A stretch of DNA of 64,000 nt from assembly GCA_946811185.2 (NCBI GenBank), contig OX328102.1, positions 16,183,194 to 16,247,193 on the forward strand, in the 5' to 3' direction. The notes beneath the pieces are model-generated. The model saw only the letters and a list, made by a program, of their open reading frames with translations, did not search any database and was not told where the DNA came from. Position numbers and translations under genes: made by a program. Numbering within the stretch: the stretch's first letter is position 1; each line of letters opens with the position of its first letter. The stretch comes from Hippopus hippopus (lineage: Eukaryota > Mollusca > Bivalvia > Cardiida > Cardiidae). This document shows, one piece after another, positions 1 to 39,838 of the stretch.

Positions 1-30994
<30,994 letters not shown>

Positions 30995-31107
30995 TTTGTT
31001 TAGGTTTTCCTGAAAATAATATGACGTACCACCAAGTTTTCGTTCCTTTGACATTTATTTCCCTTTCCGTGGTTCACTTGAAATACTGTTTTCTCCCGCA
31101 ATTTAGC
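30995..31107 (-). promoter_or_regulatory. Probable KAT2 5' UTR and proximal promoter
   Basis: The 110 bp upstream of the chosen start have no TATA box. On the minus strand they include CGGAAAGGGAAA, which resembles an ETS/GA-type promoter site. An R1 MITE starts immediately upstream, at about 31108, so the unique promoter sequence is short. The transcription start cannot be placed from sequence alone. Confidence 0.35.
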
Positions 31108-31332
31108 CATTACCAGACGACAAAATTCTATGCATTTTCACTTTGAAAGCATTTCTAGGCTATTGAAATGTATATCCAAAAAGAAATTGACTCTCAAAGG
31201 GTGGAAAACATTTTAGGAGAAGGACAAAATGCCGTTTACCAGCATTTTTTCCCTCATCCATTTATGTTTTCAAAAACCTTATCCCTGCCGGTAGTTACAA
31301 TCGGGATTTAGAGGTAAAGAGTTAGGCTAAAA
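31108..31332. repeat. R1 MITE abutting the KAT2 promoter
   Basis: CCATTACCAGACGACAAAATT on the left, core GACAAAATGCCGTTTACCAGC, right end TTTAGAGGTAAAGAGTTAG. It begins about 114 bp upstream of the KAT2 start codon, so part of it may lie within the promoter or 5' UTR. Confidence 0.75.
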
Positions 31333-31391
31333 ACCAAAAATTTCACAGTAATGATACATCTTATTTCCTCCTTACACCAAATATCTACATC

Positions 31392-31550
31392 GATCCTGGG
31401 AGCATATTTATCAAAAATTCTAAATATTGCTTGAATTCTAAATTTCAAGACTAACCATGTCATTGGCTGAGATTATTTGTCTCAGCGAATCAGATGGCCA
31501 CCTGATTCGCTGAGAGTAAGACTTCAGCTGAGAAAATTAGATTTGGTGCT
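31392..31550. repeat. R4 MITE, truncated
   Basis: GGGAGCATATTTATCAAAAA at the left, and a pair CATTGGCTGAGATTATTTG / TCAGCGAATCAGATGGCC inside; the right end is eroded. Confidence 0.5.
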
Positions 31551-31780
31551 TTCGCCCCCTCCCCTAATAGCAATACTAATAAAATTCCCCGTGTTACATG
31601 TATAATGTACATGATTAGAGAAAAGATGGCATGTAAACATTTCAATTTTTTTTTTCCGAAAAACGATCCATTCCTTTATTCGAAACATACAGTTTCGATT
31701 AAAAGTCGCGTCTTTTGGTTAAACAGCAGCAGCACTAACAACAACAACCAAAACAACACTGGTACTTAGCAGCAGTCATG

Positions 31781-31923
31781 TAAAAAAGATAATAATAGTG
31801 TCCATTACCCTTTTTTGAATTCTCACATGTAGGCTACCTTTTATCGAATAGGTACGGCAAATTTTCGAGCTGGTTGTTGCTTGATCAGCTTGCCGATATG
31901 TTAGCGAAACCTTTGTTTGTGTT
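31781..31923 (+). repeat. Retroelement direct repeat A1 (left end)
   Basis: Starts TAAAAAAGATAATAATAGTG and ends CTTTGTTTGTGTT. The copy at 38461-38603 matches along its full length as read. It contains the Gag start codon and presumably the promoter. Confidence 0.9.
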
Positions 31924-32920
31924 AAATGACGAGACAGACGAAGAAATAAAAGCGATGAAAGAAGAAATGGAGAATTTGAAAAGGGAAGAAGCGAGGATTC
32001 AGCGTTCATTAGAGGTAGAAGCTTTAAAAAAAGACTTGGTGGCTCAACGTCAAAAAGTGAAAGCCTTGAGAGGTAAACAAACTGAAACTTCGAATTACGA
32101 CAGAGATATGAATCGGGATAATGTGACTATTGATGATCTCAGGAAAGATAATATGCTTCAAAAAGCTGTTCAAAGGGAATTAAAGAAGTTAGGGCTCAAT
32201 CAGTTCTATTGCCAATATGATGATGATTCTTCATCAGTGGAGGAATCCAGTGATGAAGATGATTTATCAAGTGGGACTGATAAAAAGAAAAAATTAAAGT
32301 CAAAACTCAAACATAGTAAAACTAGATTAAAATCTGGTATCAATGCAAAGTCATCTGATAAAGTCAAATTCCCTCAGTTCTGGCCACATGCTCACTTGCA
32401 ATTTGAATTTGTCAACAAAAAATTATTATTTGAAGACTTGGATTTTAAAATGTTTATAGCTGGTGAACTCGAAATTATCACAATGGAAGATTTGTCTAAC
32501 TCAGAACGAAATGGTAGATTAGAATTTTTGAAAAAGATAGTATACTACAGTAATACTTATGAGTTCACAGGTCTAAAGGCATTTTATGCTGCATGGATAA
32601 GAGAGATTGAGTTAGGAAAAAAGAGTTGGCTAGATGATCCACAACAAATTGAGTCGGTAATACTTTCTAAGTATTTAATAAAAAATAATAGAAATTTCTC
32701 ACACAACAAAGGTAATTTGAACAAAACATCAACTGATGAAAGAGTCTGGTTTTGTTCGGATTATCAACGAAACAAATGTCTTCACAAATCAAACCACCTA
32801 ATGGTGGTCAAAGGTAAACAAAGATTAGCCATGCATATCTGTGCATCATGTTGGCTTAAAGACAAAAAGAAGTTAGATCACCCGGAAAGTTCTTCGTGCT
32901 GTCCGCACATGAACATGTGA
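31898..32920 (+). CDS. Gag-like protein of Ngaro/DIRS-like element (340 aa)
   Basis: Structural/nucleic-acid-binding protein expected to package the element RNA. From the first ATG (31898) it begins MLAKPLFV. Next comes a highly charged helix, probably a coiled coil (about residues 10-60), then an acidic Ser/Asp stretch (SSSVEESSDEDD) and a Lys-rich patch. The C-terminus has a Cys/His cluster: FCSDYQRNKC, HICASCW and SSCCPH, the zinc-finger-like end seen in DIRS-type ORF1 proteins. It closes with TGA at 32918-32920; pol continues in the same frame with no other stop. The first codons lie inside repeat A. A longer frame reaching 31874 starts with TTG and is less likely. Confidence 0.8.
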   Translation: MLAKPLFVLNDETDEEIKAMKEEMENLKREEARIQRSLEVEALKKDLVAQRQKVKALRGKQTETSNYDRDMNRDNVTIDDLRKDNMLQKAVQRELKKLGLNQFYCQYDDDSSSVEESSDEDDLSSGTDKKKKLKSKLKHSKTRLKSGINAKSSDKVKFPQFWPHAHLQFEFVNKKLLFEDLDFKMFIAGELEIITMEDLSNSERNGRLEFLKKIVYYSNTYEFTGLKAFYAAWIREIELGKKSWLDDPQQIESVILSKYLIKNNRNFSHNKGNLNKTSTDERVWFCSDYQRNKCLHKSNHLMVVKGKQRLAMHICASCWLKDKKKLDHPESSSCCPHMNM

Positions 32921-32926
32921 CTAAAA
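32912..32926 (+). promoter_or_regulatory. Stop codon in readthrough context (UGA CUA)
   Basis: The only stop between gag and pol is TGA followed by CTA. UGA-CUA is the best-known leaky stop context in viruses and animal genes. The frame stays open from 32921 through 34906. Confidence 0.6.
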
Positions 32927-34909
32927 AATGGTTTAAATAAATGGATCATCACAGATCAGTCTGATACAGAAAATACATGTTTAGAAAATTTATTTTTACC
33001 TCAATTCATTTTGAGCAACTGCAACGAAAGTACTGGTCCTGTACAGCAGAGCAATCAAACCAATGAGAATGGTTCAATTCAAAAGGAAAAATCAACAGTC
33101 ATATATTCCAATTCAAATGAGGTGTCAAATTCAGTGTCTTATTCAAATCACTTATCAAATCATTCAAAGAAGTGTGAAATTTGCAATGTTACAAAAAAGA
33201 ATTTACCCGTTAAAGACATAAGCTTTTTGCTAGATGTTCATCATGAAGTAAAGAAATCAGGTAAGTTTAATTTCGAAGGTTGTAAAATACCAGTAAAAAC
33301 AAGATTGAATATAAAGTATCTCAGAGAATTACTTGTAGATTATAGTGATATACAGATATGTGATCTTTTGGAATTTGGTTTTCCTATAGAATATAAAGGT
33401 AATTTAAAGCAAGATTACACAGGCAATTCATCAGAAATGCCAGTAGTTAAAAATCACAAAGGTGCTACAGAAAATGCTACCAGCATGTTACATTATTTAG
33501 AAAAAGAGAGTAATAATAGGGCAATAATTGGACCTTTCAAATCAAACCCTTTTGAAACAGGTATCAAAATATCCCCACTAAATTCATTACCTAAAAAGGA
33601 TACAACTGAAAGACGTGTTATTCTTGATTTAAGTTTTCCAAAAGGTGACTCAGTGAATGATTTTATTTCCAAAGACTTCTATTTAGGGGAAAAGGTAAAT
33701 TTAGTTTATCCCAAAGTAGATGATTTTATACAGATTATAAAACAAAAAGGACAAGGTTGCTTGTTGTTCAAAACTGATCTTAGAAGAGCATACAGACAAC
33801 TTCACATTTGTCCATCCGCCTATAATTTAGTTGCCTTTAGGTGGAAAAAACATGTGTTTTGTGATACTGTTTTAAGTATGGGGAGCCGTTCATCAGCTTT
33901 ATGCTGTCAGAGATTTTCAAACGCTCTTTCTTTCATCATGTTCAAGTTTGGAATTTCAGTACTGAATTACTTAGATGATTTAGCATCTGCTGAAAAGAAA
34001 ACTAATGCTCAATTTGCTTTTCGATTAGTTCAAGTAGTTCTACAGAAATGTGGAATAGAAGAGGCCTTAAATAAAGCATGTCCGCCTTCCACTATAATGT
34101 CCTTTCTAGGAGTTCTATTTAATACTGAAAAAATGACTATTGAAGTGACACCGGAAAGGCTGGAAGAAATTAAAAGTGTTCTCGCTGTTTGGTTAGAAAA
34201 AGAAACTGCAACCTTAAAGCAACTACAATCGCTGGTTGGAAAATTAAATTTCGTTGCAGCATGTGTCAGACCAGGTAGAATATTTATATCTAGATTATTG
34301 AAATGGATGAAAGAGCTTTATAAATCAGATGCTAAGGAGCATAATATTCCAAACTATGTTAAAAAAGACATCTTATGGTGGCACTCTTTTCTTCCTATAT
34401 ATAATGGGATATCAATGATGATATACGAGGAATGGTCACGACCTGATGAAATTTTCTGTTCAGATGCATGTTTAGATGGTTGTGGAGGATTTTGGGATGG
34501 TAAATATTTCCACTGTCGTTTTCCTCCAAGTTTAGCTAATCACAACATCAACGTTTGTGAAATGCTAGCAATAATGGTATGCCTAAAATTATGGGGCAGA
34601 TATTTCGCAGGGAAAAGAATTCAAATATTTTGTGACAATGAATCTGTTTGTCAAGTGGTAAACTCGGGGAAAACCAAAAATGATATGTTACAATCATGTT
34701 TACGTGAGTTAACCTTTATATCAGCTAAACAAGAATTTCAAATTAGGGCAATTCATTTGAGTGGGAAAACTAACCGAATTGCAGATTTCTTATCGAGATG
34801 GGATGATAATATTGGTCAAAGAGAAAGATTTTTTGAAATGACGAGGGGCTTTCATTTGAAAGAATGTACAGTGTCAGAAGATGAATTTTGCTTCTCTCAT
34901 GACTGGTAA
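32921..34909 (+). CDS. Reverse transcriptase-RNase H of Ngaro/DIRS-like element
   Basis: Copies element RNA into DNA and degrades the RNA strand. The open frame is the same as gag and starts right after its TGA; the first ATG is well inside, so expression by readthrough is likely. RT motifs in order: FKTDLRRAYRQL (catalytic Asp, nt about 33770), DTVLSMGSRSSALCCQRFS, YLDDLA (nt about 33968, the metal-binding pair) and FLGVLFN. The RNase H-like domain follows: FCSDACLDGCGGFWDG, VCEMLAIM, FCDNESVCQVVNSGK and AIHLSGKTNRIADFLSR supply the acidic residues. It ends with tandem stops TAA TAG. No integrase or protease is present, as expected for tyrosine-recombinase elements. Confidence 0.93.
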   Translation, partial: LKNGLNKWIITDQSDTENTCLENLFLPQFILSNCNESTGPVQQSNQTNENGSIQKEKSTVIYSNSNEVSNSVSYSNHLSNHSKKCEICNVTKKNLPVKDISFLLDVHHEVKKSGKFNFEGCKIPVKTRLNIKYLRELLVDYSDIQICDLLEFGFPIEYKGNLKQDYTGNSSEMPVVKNHKGATENATSMLHYLEKESNNRAIIGPFKSNPFETGIKISPLNSLPKKDTTERRVILDLSFPKGDSVNDFISKDFYLGEKVNLVYPKVDDFIQIIKQKGQGCLLFKTDLRRAYRQLHICPSAYNLVAFRWKKHVFCDTVLSMGSRSSALCCQRFSNALSFIMFKFGISVLNYLDDLASAEKKTNAQFAFRLVQVVLQKCGIEEALNKACPPSTIMSFLGVLFNTEKMTIEVTPERLEEIKSVLAVWLEKETATLKQLQSLVGKLNFVAACVRPGRIFISRLLKWMKELYKSDAKEHNIPNYVKKDILWWHSFLPIYNGISMMIYEEWSRPDEIFCSDACLDGCGGFWDGKYFHCRFPPSLANHNINVCEMLAIMVCLKLWGRYFAGKRIQIFCDNESVCQVVNSGKTKNDMLQSCLRELTFISAKQEFQIRAIHLSGKTNRIADFLSRWDDNIGQRERFFEMTRGFHLKECTVSEDEFCFSHDW

Positions 34910-34913
34910 TAGG

Positions 34914-34935
34914 TAAATTTACTTCTGTTTTACAG
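34914..34935 (+). promoter_or_regulatory. Probable splice acceptor for the recombinase ORF
   Basis: ACTTCTGTTTTACAG precedes the exon start GGAAACAG. The GT just upstream (34913) would leave a 23-nt intron, too short to be likely, so the donor is probably further 5'. Confidence 0.45.
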
Positions 34936-35903
34936 GGAAACAGTTGCATTATTTAAAAAGAGATCTGAACGAGTCAAGGAGGTCAGCCTATGCAGTGGGT
35001 ACTTTGAGAAATCTTAGGACTCAGTGGGAATCTTATTTGTTATTCTGTATCTATTTTAATCTTAAAGCACTTCCTTCAAACTCAGAAACCCTTAGTTTGT
35101 ATGCTCAGTTTTTAAGCCGAACCTTTAAATCAGTTCAATCAATTAAAAATTATATCAGTGCTGTCAAGTCTATGCACATTATTCTACAAATTTCAGTAGA
35201 GGATATTAATGAATTTTTGGTTAATTTAAGTATCACTGGAATTTCAAGAAAGAATCCTCATAGAGTAAAACAAGCACTTCCAATCACGCCTAATTTGCTA
35301 TTTAAATTAGCTAACATTCTAAATCCAACAGACAAAAAGGATGTGGTATATTGGTGTTTATTTGTTTTTGCATTTTTCCTTTTTGCAAGAAAATCAAATT
35401 TAGTCCCAAGTTCGCAAGATGATATTTCAAAAGGAAAATGTTTATTACGGAAACATGTTTCCTTCCAAAATGGTATGCTAGTGGTGTCAATGGATTGGAC
35501 GAAAACAATTCAATTTGGTGAAAGACAACTTTTGACACCTCTGCTACCCATTGAAGATTCCATTTTATGCCCCGTTAAAGCATACTTAAATATGTGCCAT
35601 TTGATAAAAGCTAAACCTGAAGAGCCTTTGTTCACATTGGGAAAGAATAAATGGATTACATATAAAAGTTTCCAAAATTATTTAAGGAATTTGTTAGACA
35701 AGTTAGGTTTAGATTCTCAATTATTCTCTTCACACAGTTTTAGAAGAGGAGGAGCAACTTTTGCCTTCGAATCAGGTGTTCCTTCTGAGTTAATACAGTT
35801 ACATGGAGACTGGAAATCGGACGCCTATAAAAAATACTTGAGTTTTTCCTTAAAAGATAAGGTTATAGTAGCAGAAATGATGATAAAACATATAAAAGCA
35901 TAG
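34936..35903 (+). CDS. Tyrosine recombinase of Ngaro/DIRS-like element
   Basis: Integrates the circular DNA intermediate without a DDE transposase. Counting residues from the TTG at 34944, the phage-integrase fold shows the catalytic set: R149 (FLFARKSNLVP), H264 and R267 (SSHSFRRGG), H287 (LHGDW) and the nucleophile, probably Y298 (DAYKKYL). The N-terminal part (SRRSAYAVGTLRNLRTQWES) resembles the core-binding domain. The frame differs from RT and has no ATG before the VKSMHI region. It opens just downstream of a polypyrimidine tract and ACAG (34921-34935), so the true N-terminus is probably joined by splicing. No internal stops. Confidence 0.92.
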
Positions 35904-36249
35904 TACAAAACAAGGGAGATAAATGAGTTAAGCTGAAAAATATTTAAAAAAGTTGTCTTTCTTGGCAGTGGCTCAGTTTCAGACTGTCAGTAGGCTAAAA
36001 TATGTAAGTTTTCAGCAGAGTGGTTGATTTGTTGGACTTACCATTCTTTTTATAATGAAACATGTGCCATTGACTGGATAGACAAATGATTATTTAAAAT
36101 TTTAATTGGTAAAATGTATTGTTTGTTTTGTAAATTTTTAATTATATTTTGTTTCAGAGATACAGATTATCTACTCTCCAGAGATGGCGTAGATACTAGT
36201 CTTCATTAAAGTGTTTGATTTAATGGACTAGCTGTTCGGTATCTCAGAG

Positions 36250-36837
36250 ATGTCAAGGTATATCAATTTAATAGTCTGTTATTCATATTGCATTTTCACT
36301 TTTATACTTGCAGAAAAACGTAAAGTTACTATTGTGTCAGATTCAATTGCCAAGTATGTGACAGGAATTGATGGATGTCTAGTACAAGCCTTCCGAGGTG
36401 ACACCATCTCGAAAATGACAAATCGTATACATTCAAATGCTGTGAATTTATCAGGCTTTTCATGTGTAATTTTGCATGTTGGTACTAATGATATTGGTAA
36501 TAGGGCAAAAGTTAAACATATTCTATCTGATTACGCAAATTTAATAGCAGTTTGCAGGAAATCCAATCCAAACATTAGAATAATTGTTTCTGCCATCATT
36601 CCCAGACCCGTTGACCACGAGATAACAGAGTCAGTTATTAAGGAAGTAAATAGTTATATGCAAAGGTATATGAGCAAAGATTTAAATTTTCAATTTGTAT
36701 GCACATATAAACCTTTTACACATAGAGGAAAAGTAAAACAAGAATTGTTTGCTAAAAAAGATGGAGGCTTGCACTTGAATCTAGAAGGATGTAATCGTCT
36801 CAAACAATTTTTCATTAATGTGATTACACACTTATAG
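36250..36837 (+). CDS. SGNH/GDSL hydrolase-like ORF of the retrotransposon (195 aa)
   Basis: Predicted ester hydrolase; ORFs of this kind are known in Ngaro and some non-LTR elements, with unknown role. SGNH blocks: VSDSI (nucleophile S32), AFRGDT (G50), LHVGTNDIG (N80) and DGGLHLN (D171, H175). Block V has one more residue between D and H than the usual DGxH. From the ATG at 36250 the protein starts MSRYINLIVCYSYCIFTFIL then AEKR, which looks like a signal peptide. The alternative is that this stretch is an intron, since it begins GGTATATC and ends CTTGCAG, but the resulting phase would break the frame. ATG usage and length suit a complete small protein. Confidence 0.85.
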   Translation: MSRYINLIVCYSYCIFTFILAEKRKVTIVSDSIAKYVTGIDGCLVQAFRGDTISKMTNRIHSNAVNLSGFSCVILHVGTNDIGNRAKVKHILSDYANLIAVCRKSNPNIRIIVSAIIPRPVDHEITESVIKEVNSYMQRYMSKDLNFQFVCTYKPFTHRGKVKQELFAKKDGGLHLNLEGCNRLKQFFINVITHL

Positions 36838-37109
36838 GTAAATTATTTAAAGGAATAATTTCTATATGTTTTTGTTTTTTCAATTTCCTTTCTGTAGTAA
36901 GAAAACAAAGAATTAAAGTTTGCATAAGGTAAGAGATTGGTACACACAGTATATTGTCGTAATTGCTATGATGCTCATTACTCATGCTATGATGTGCTAG
37001 CTTTCTAACAATGTTATAAGTGTCTGTATATGCTTTTGTTTGCTTTGTTGTTTTGCTTCGTTTACTTTTATTTTGTTTGAATTTTTGATTTTTGGCCGAT
37101 GGGTTGGCA

Positions 37110-37556
37110 GATAGAGGGAATATCAGGCTACCAGAGGGTAGTCTGATGATTACTTCTACCAAAGCTAATGTTTAATCCTTTACCAAGCAATCCCTGGTTT
37201 TGACTATCACAAAGAAGAAACCTTTTGAATACTTTGTGGAGAGAGGAAAAATGCTGGTGAACAGCCTTTTTGCCTTTTCCCACAATGTTTTCGATCCTAT
37301 CTAATGCAAACATATGACTGACATTTAATTTGCCATATGTAAATGCTTTCAAATCAAAGGGGTCAAAGCTTTTGTTGTTTGGTATGGAAGTAATTACTAT
37401 TTACATTGGTAATTTGTATAGATATACTTTATATTGTTTCATATTTGAATACATGACTTCCATGGTTAGTCGAAATAATGAACTTAAATTATAATATCAT
37501 AATCCAGAAATTTGTTAGTTTTAATTTGATTCCCTAAAGTATAGAGAAATATAATT
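37110..37556 (+). repeat. Retroelement direct repeat B1, containing an R1 MITE
   Basis: Starts GATAGAGGGAATATCAGGCT and ends AGAGAAATATAATT. An R1 MITE occupies about 37170-37384 (TTTAATCCTTTACCAAGC on the left, GTTGTTTGGTATGG on the right). Confidence 0.92.
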
Positions 37557-38013
37557 GGAAGATTTTTATTACATAAAAATATTTAATTAGATTTTGGTAT
37601 ACCTGTACCACCATACTTTTTTATCTATCATAGTCATTGGTTGTTTGGTCACTAGGCAACATCAATACACATTTGAGTGTTGCAATTTGATTGGTTATCT
37701 ATTTGAGCAAAATTTTCGCAGATTATTTAACCACACAGTTTGAAAAGGTTTCGACGAGTAAGGAAGTCAAAATTCACTTGAAGTTGTTGAAAAACACCCG
37801 CCCACCCATCCCAAATAGTAAGAAACCATATTTATGTTTTCTTATATATTGTTTTCTTCCTAAATTTAGTTATAATTTCTTTTGTTGTTTTATAAGAATA
37901 TTTAGTTAATAAATTGACAAAGTTTGTACAATTGTAAGAGATTGGAAATAGTTATGCAGAGGAGTGAAATCTGGTATTCAGAAAGAATGCAGTACTAGCT
38001 ATTGTGTGTCGAG
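37557..38013 (+). other. Spacer between the two B repeats
   Basis: 457 bp, AT-rich, unique in this window. No ORF recognised. Shares only the phrase GTAAGAGATTGG with the sequence before B1 (about 36928). Confidence 0.6.
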
Positions 38014-38460
38014 GATAGAGGGAATATCAGGCTACCAGAGGGTAGTCTGATGATTACTTCTACCAAAGCTAATGTTTAATCCTTTACCAAGCAATCCCTG
38101 GTTTTGACTATCACAAAGAAGAAACCTTTTGAATACTTTGTGGAGAGAGGAAAAATGCTGGTGAACAGCCTTTTTGCCTTTTCCCACAATGTTTTCGATC
38201 CTATCTAATGCAAACATATGACTGACATTTAATTTGCCATATGTAAATGCTTTCAAATCAAAGGGGTCAAAGCTTTTGTTGTTTGGTATGGAAGTAATTA
38301 CTATTTACATTGGTAATTTGTATAGATATACTTTATATTGTTTCATATTTGAATACATGACTTCCATGGTTAGTCGAAATAATGAACTTAAATTATAATA
38401 TCATAATCCAGAAATTTGTTAGTTTTAATTTGATTCCCTAAAGTATAGAGAAATATAATT
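38014..38460 (+). repeat. Retroelement direct repeat B2, containing the same R1 MITE
   Basis: Matches B1 base for base as far as I can read, including the MITE. Directly joined to A2 with no spacer. Confidence 0.92.
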
Positions 38461-38603
38461 TAAAAAAGATAATAATAGTGTCCATTACCCTTTTTTGAAT
38501 TCTCACATGTAGGCTACCTTTTATCGAATAGGTACGGCAAATTTTCGAGCTGGTTGTTGCTTGATCAGCTTGCCGATATGTTAGCGAAACCTTTGTTTGT
38601 GTT
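38461..38603 (+). repeat. Retroelement direct repeat A2
   Basis: Matches A1 including the Gag start codon (ATG at 38578). Similarity stops at GTGTT (38603). Confidence 0.92.
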
Positions 38604-38937
38604 TTGTTGTCGGACGGTTGTTGCAATATATCAGTACACCAATGCATGCAATGCAGTGTTTCTTTTTACTAGGACTGTGTTATGGGAACAAAATTCTTTC
38701 CAAGCTTTTAAAAAGCTGCACAGAGTCGGTAAAATGTTTAGACCTAAAGAATTCTGTCGGGAAGACTATCATCAATCCTCGTACATGGATTCTTCGAGGA
38801 TCAGCAATTCAGACGCTAATTCGAAGTCAGGAATCCCCAGGTCGCTGACGGCGCTGGTCATGAGGGAGCTGTCCTTGGGCAAGGCGCTGCAGAGTCTCCT
38901 ACTACTATGCAACCAAGATGTTGACTTGAGTAAATGA
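38578..38937 (+). CDS. Unrecognised ORF; candidate first coding exon or A2-driven chimera
   Basis: Two readings are possible. From ATG 38737 the frame gives 66 residues (MFRPKEFCREDYHQSSYMDS...KALQSLLLLCNQDVDLSK). Base composition is more coding-like than the surroundings, and a possible donor GTAAAT overlaps the end (about 38930), so it could be exon 1 of a plus-strand gene divergent from KAT2. Alternatively the frame is open back to the Gag ATG of repeat A2 (38578), giving a fusion of MLAKPLFV to host sequence. I do not recognise the protein. Further exons were not found. Confidence 0.3.
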   Translation: MLAKPLFVFCCRTVVAIYQYTNACNAVFLFTRTVLWEQNSFQAFKKLHRVGKMFRPKEFCREDYHQSSYMDSSRISNSDANSKSGIPRSLTALVMRELSLGKALQSLLLLCNQDVDLSK

Positions 38938-39129
38938 GTTGTATCCGTGATATTGCTGAAACAGCGGCGGAAAATACCATGAAATCAATCCTCAAAAAGA
39001 GCTTTTTAAATCTCTTTCAACAACCACTATAAAGTCGACCCCTTTCGACGGTCAACCACATGATCCGCTGAAACCCAGAAAAACCAAGTCTTGTTTTAGC
39101 CTATAGGCCCTGACTGAACGAACGGACGG

Positions 39130-39200
39130 TATGGATCCAATATCAGACTGCACGTTTGATGCAGTCTGATCTTGGATCTATGTCGTCCGCAAAAGCCCGT
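39130..39200. repeat. R2 MITE fragment
   Basis: Only the central palindrome arms: ATCAGACTGCACGTTTGATG then CAGTCTGATCTTGGATC. Confidence 0.65.
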
Positions 39201-39566
39201 TTTCACCAGTGACACCAAAAGGCTTTTTAAAAACAGAGAGAATGTCAACGCTCCTATTTGTACGGTGATGGGGAAGCTGTCAGTTATTGTCAATTTCACG
39301 GAATATTCCCGTTGCTAGCAATCGTGTTGCAATCTAAAAAGCAATGTTATTGTAATTCATTATCTCTCACCAAGTCTATTAATATTCAGATCACTCTGTA
39401 GGAGATGTATTCAGAATTTCTGACTTTTTTCTCCATCAAAGCTTTGCTTGCCAGGTCCAATGGTGTTGGAGTGACGATCCCGTCAAATGGTGTCGATTAG
39501 TCGGTTAGAGAGTGTGTGATGGGGGTGGGGGGCGCCGAACCCTCTCATCACACCTTGCAAAAGATG

Positions 39567-39838
39567 CGATTTGTTTGTTTGTAAGAGTTTAACGCCGTTT
39601 TGAGACCTTAGGTCACACATCACGGCGGTCAGTGCACATACGCGTGTATTTCCTGGCTTTCTCACACCAGTACTGACACAATTTTCTTTCCAAGCCACTA
39701 ACTACATTTCTCATACTCTCGAGAAGTGAGAGCCGAAAGATGGCCGGAAAAAAGGTTTGCCTCAGCCGGGTATCAAAGTTGCAACCACCAGGTCACGAGT
39801 CAGATACTCTAACCACTGAGCAACCCGGCCGGGCGCAC
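39567..39838 (-). repeat. tRNA-derived SINE, nearly complete
   Basis: Reading on the minus strand: a tRNA-like head with box A TTGCTCAGTGGTTAGAGTAT and a box B-like GGTTGCAACTTTGATACC, then the body, then the 3' end AACGGCGTTAAACTC. Belongs with the other SINEs here but has its own head. Confidence 0.75.

Larger units (their letters stand above)
31781..38603 (+). mobile_element. Ngaro/DIRS-like tyrosine-recombinase retrotransposon
   Basis: Four plus-strand coding regions in the order Gag-like, RT/RNase H, tyrosine recombinase, SGNH hydrolase, the set known from Ngaro-group elements. There is no DDE integrase and there are no LTRs. Direct repeat A (143 bp) is at 31781-31923 and 38461-38603; direct repeat B (447 bp) is at 37110-37556 and 38014-38460. 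All catalytic motifs are present and only one in-frame stop, in a readthrough context, interrupts gag-pol. A and B copies look identical, so the insertion is young. It lies about 790 bp upstream of the KAT2 start, in the opposite orientation. Confidence 0.88.

Noticed and set aside
31781..38603. Ordinary LTR retrotransposon, given direct repeats at both ends
   Set aside because: No DDE integrase or protease and no TG...CA ends; a tyrosine recombinase and an extra internal repeat pair fit the DIRS/Ngaro group.
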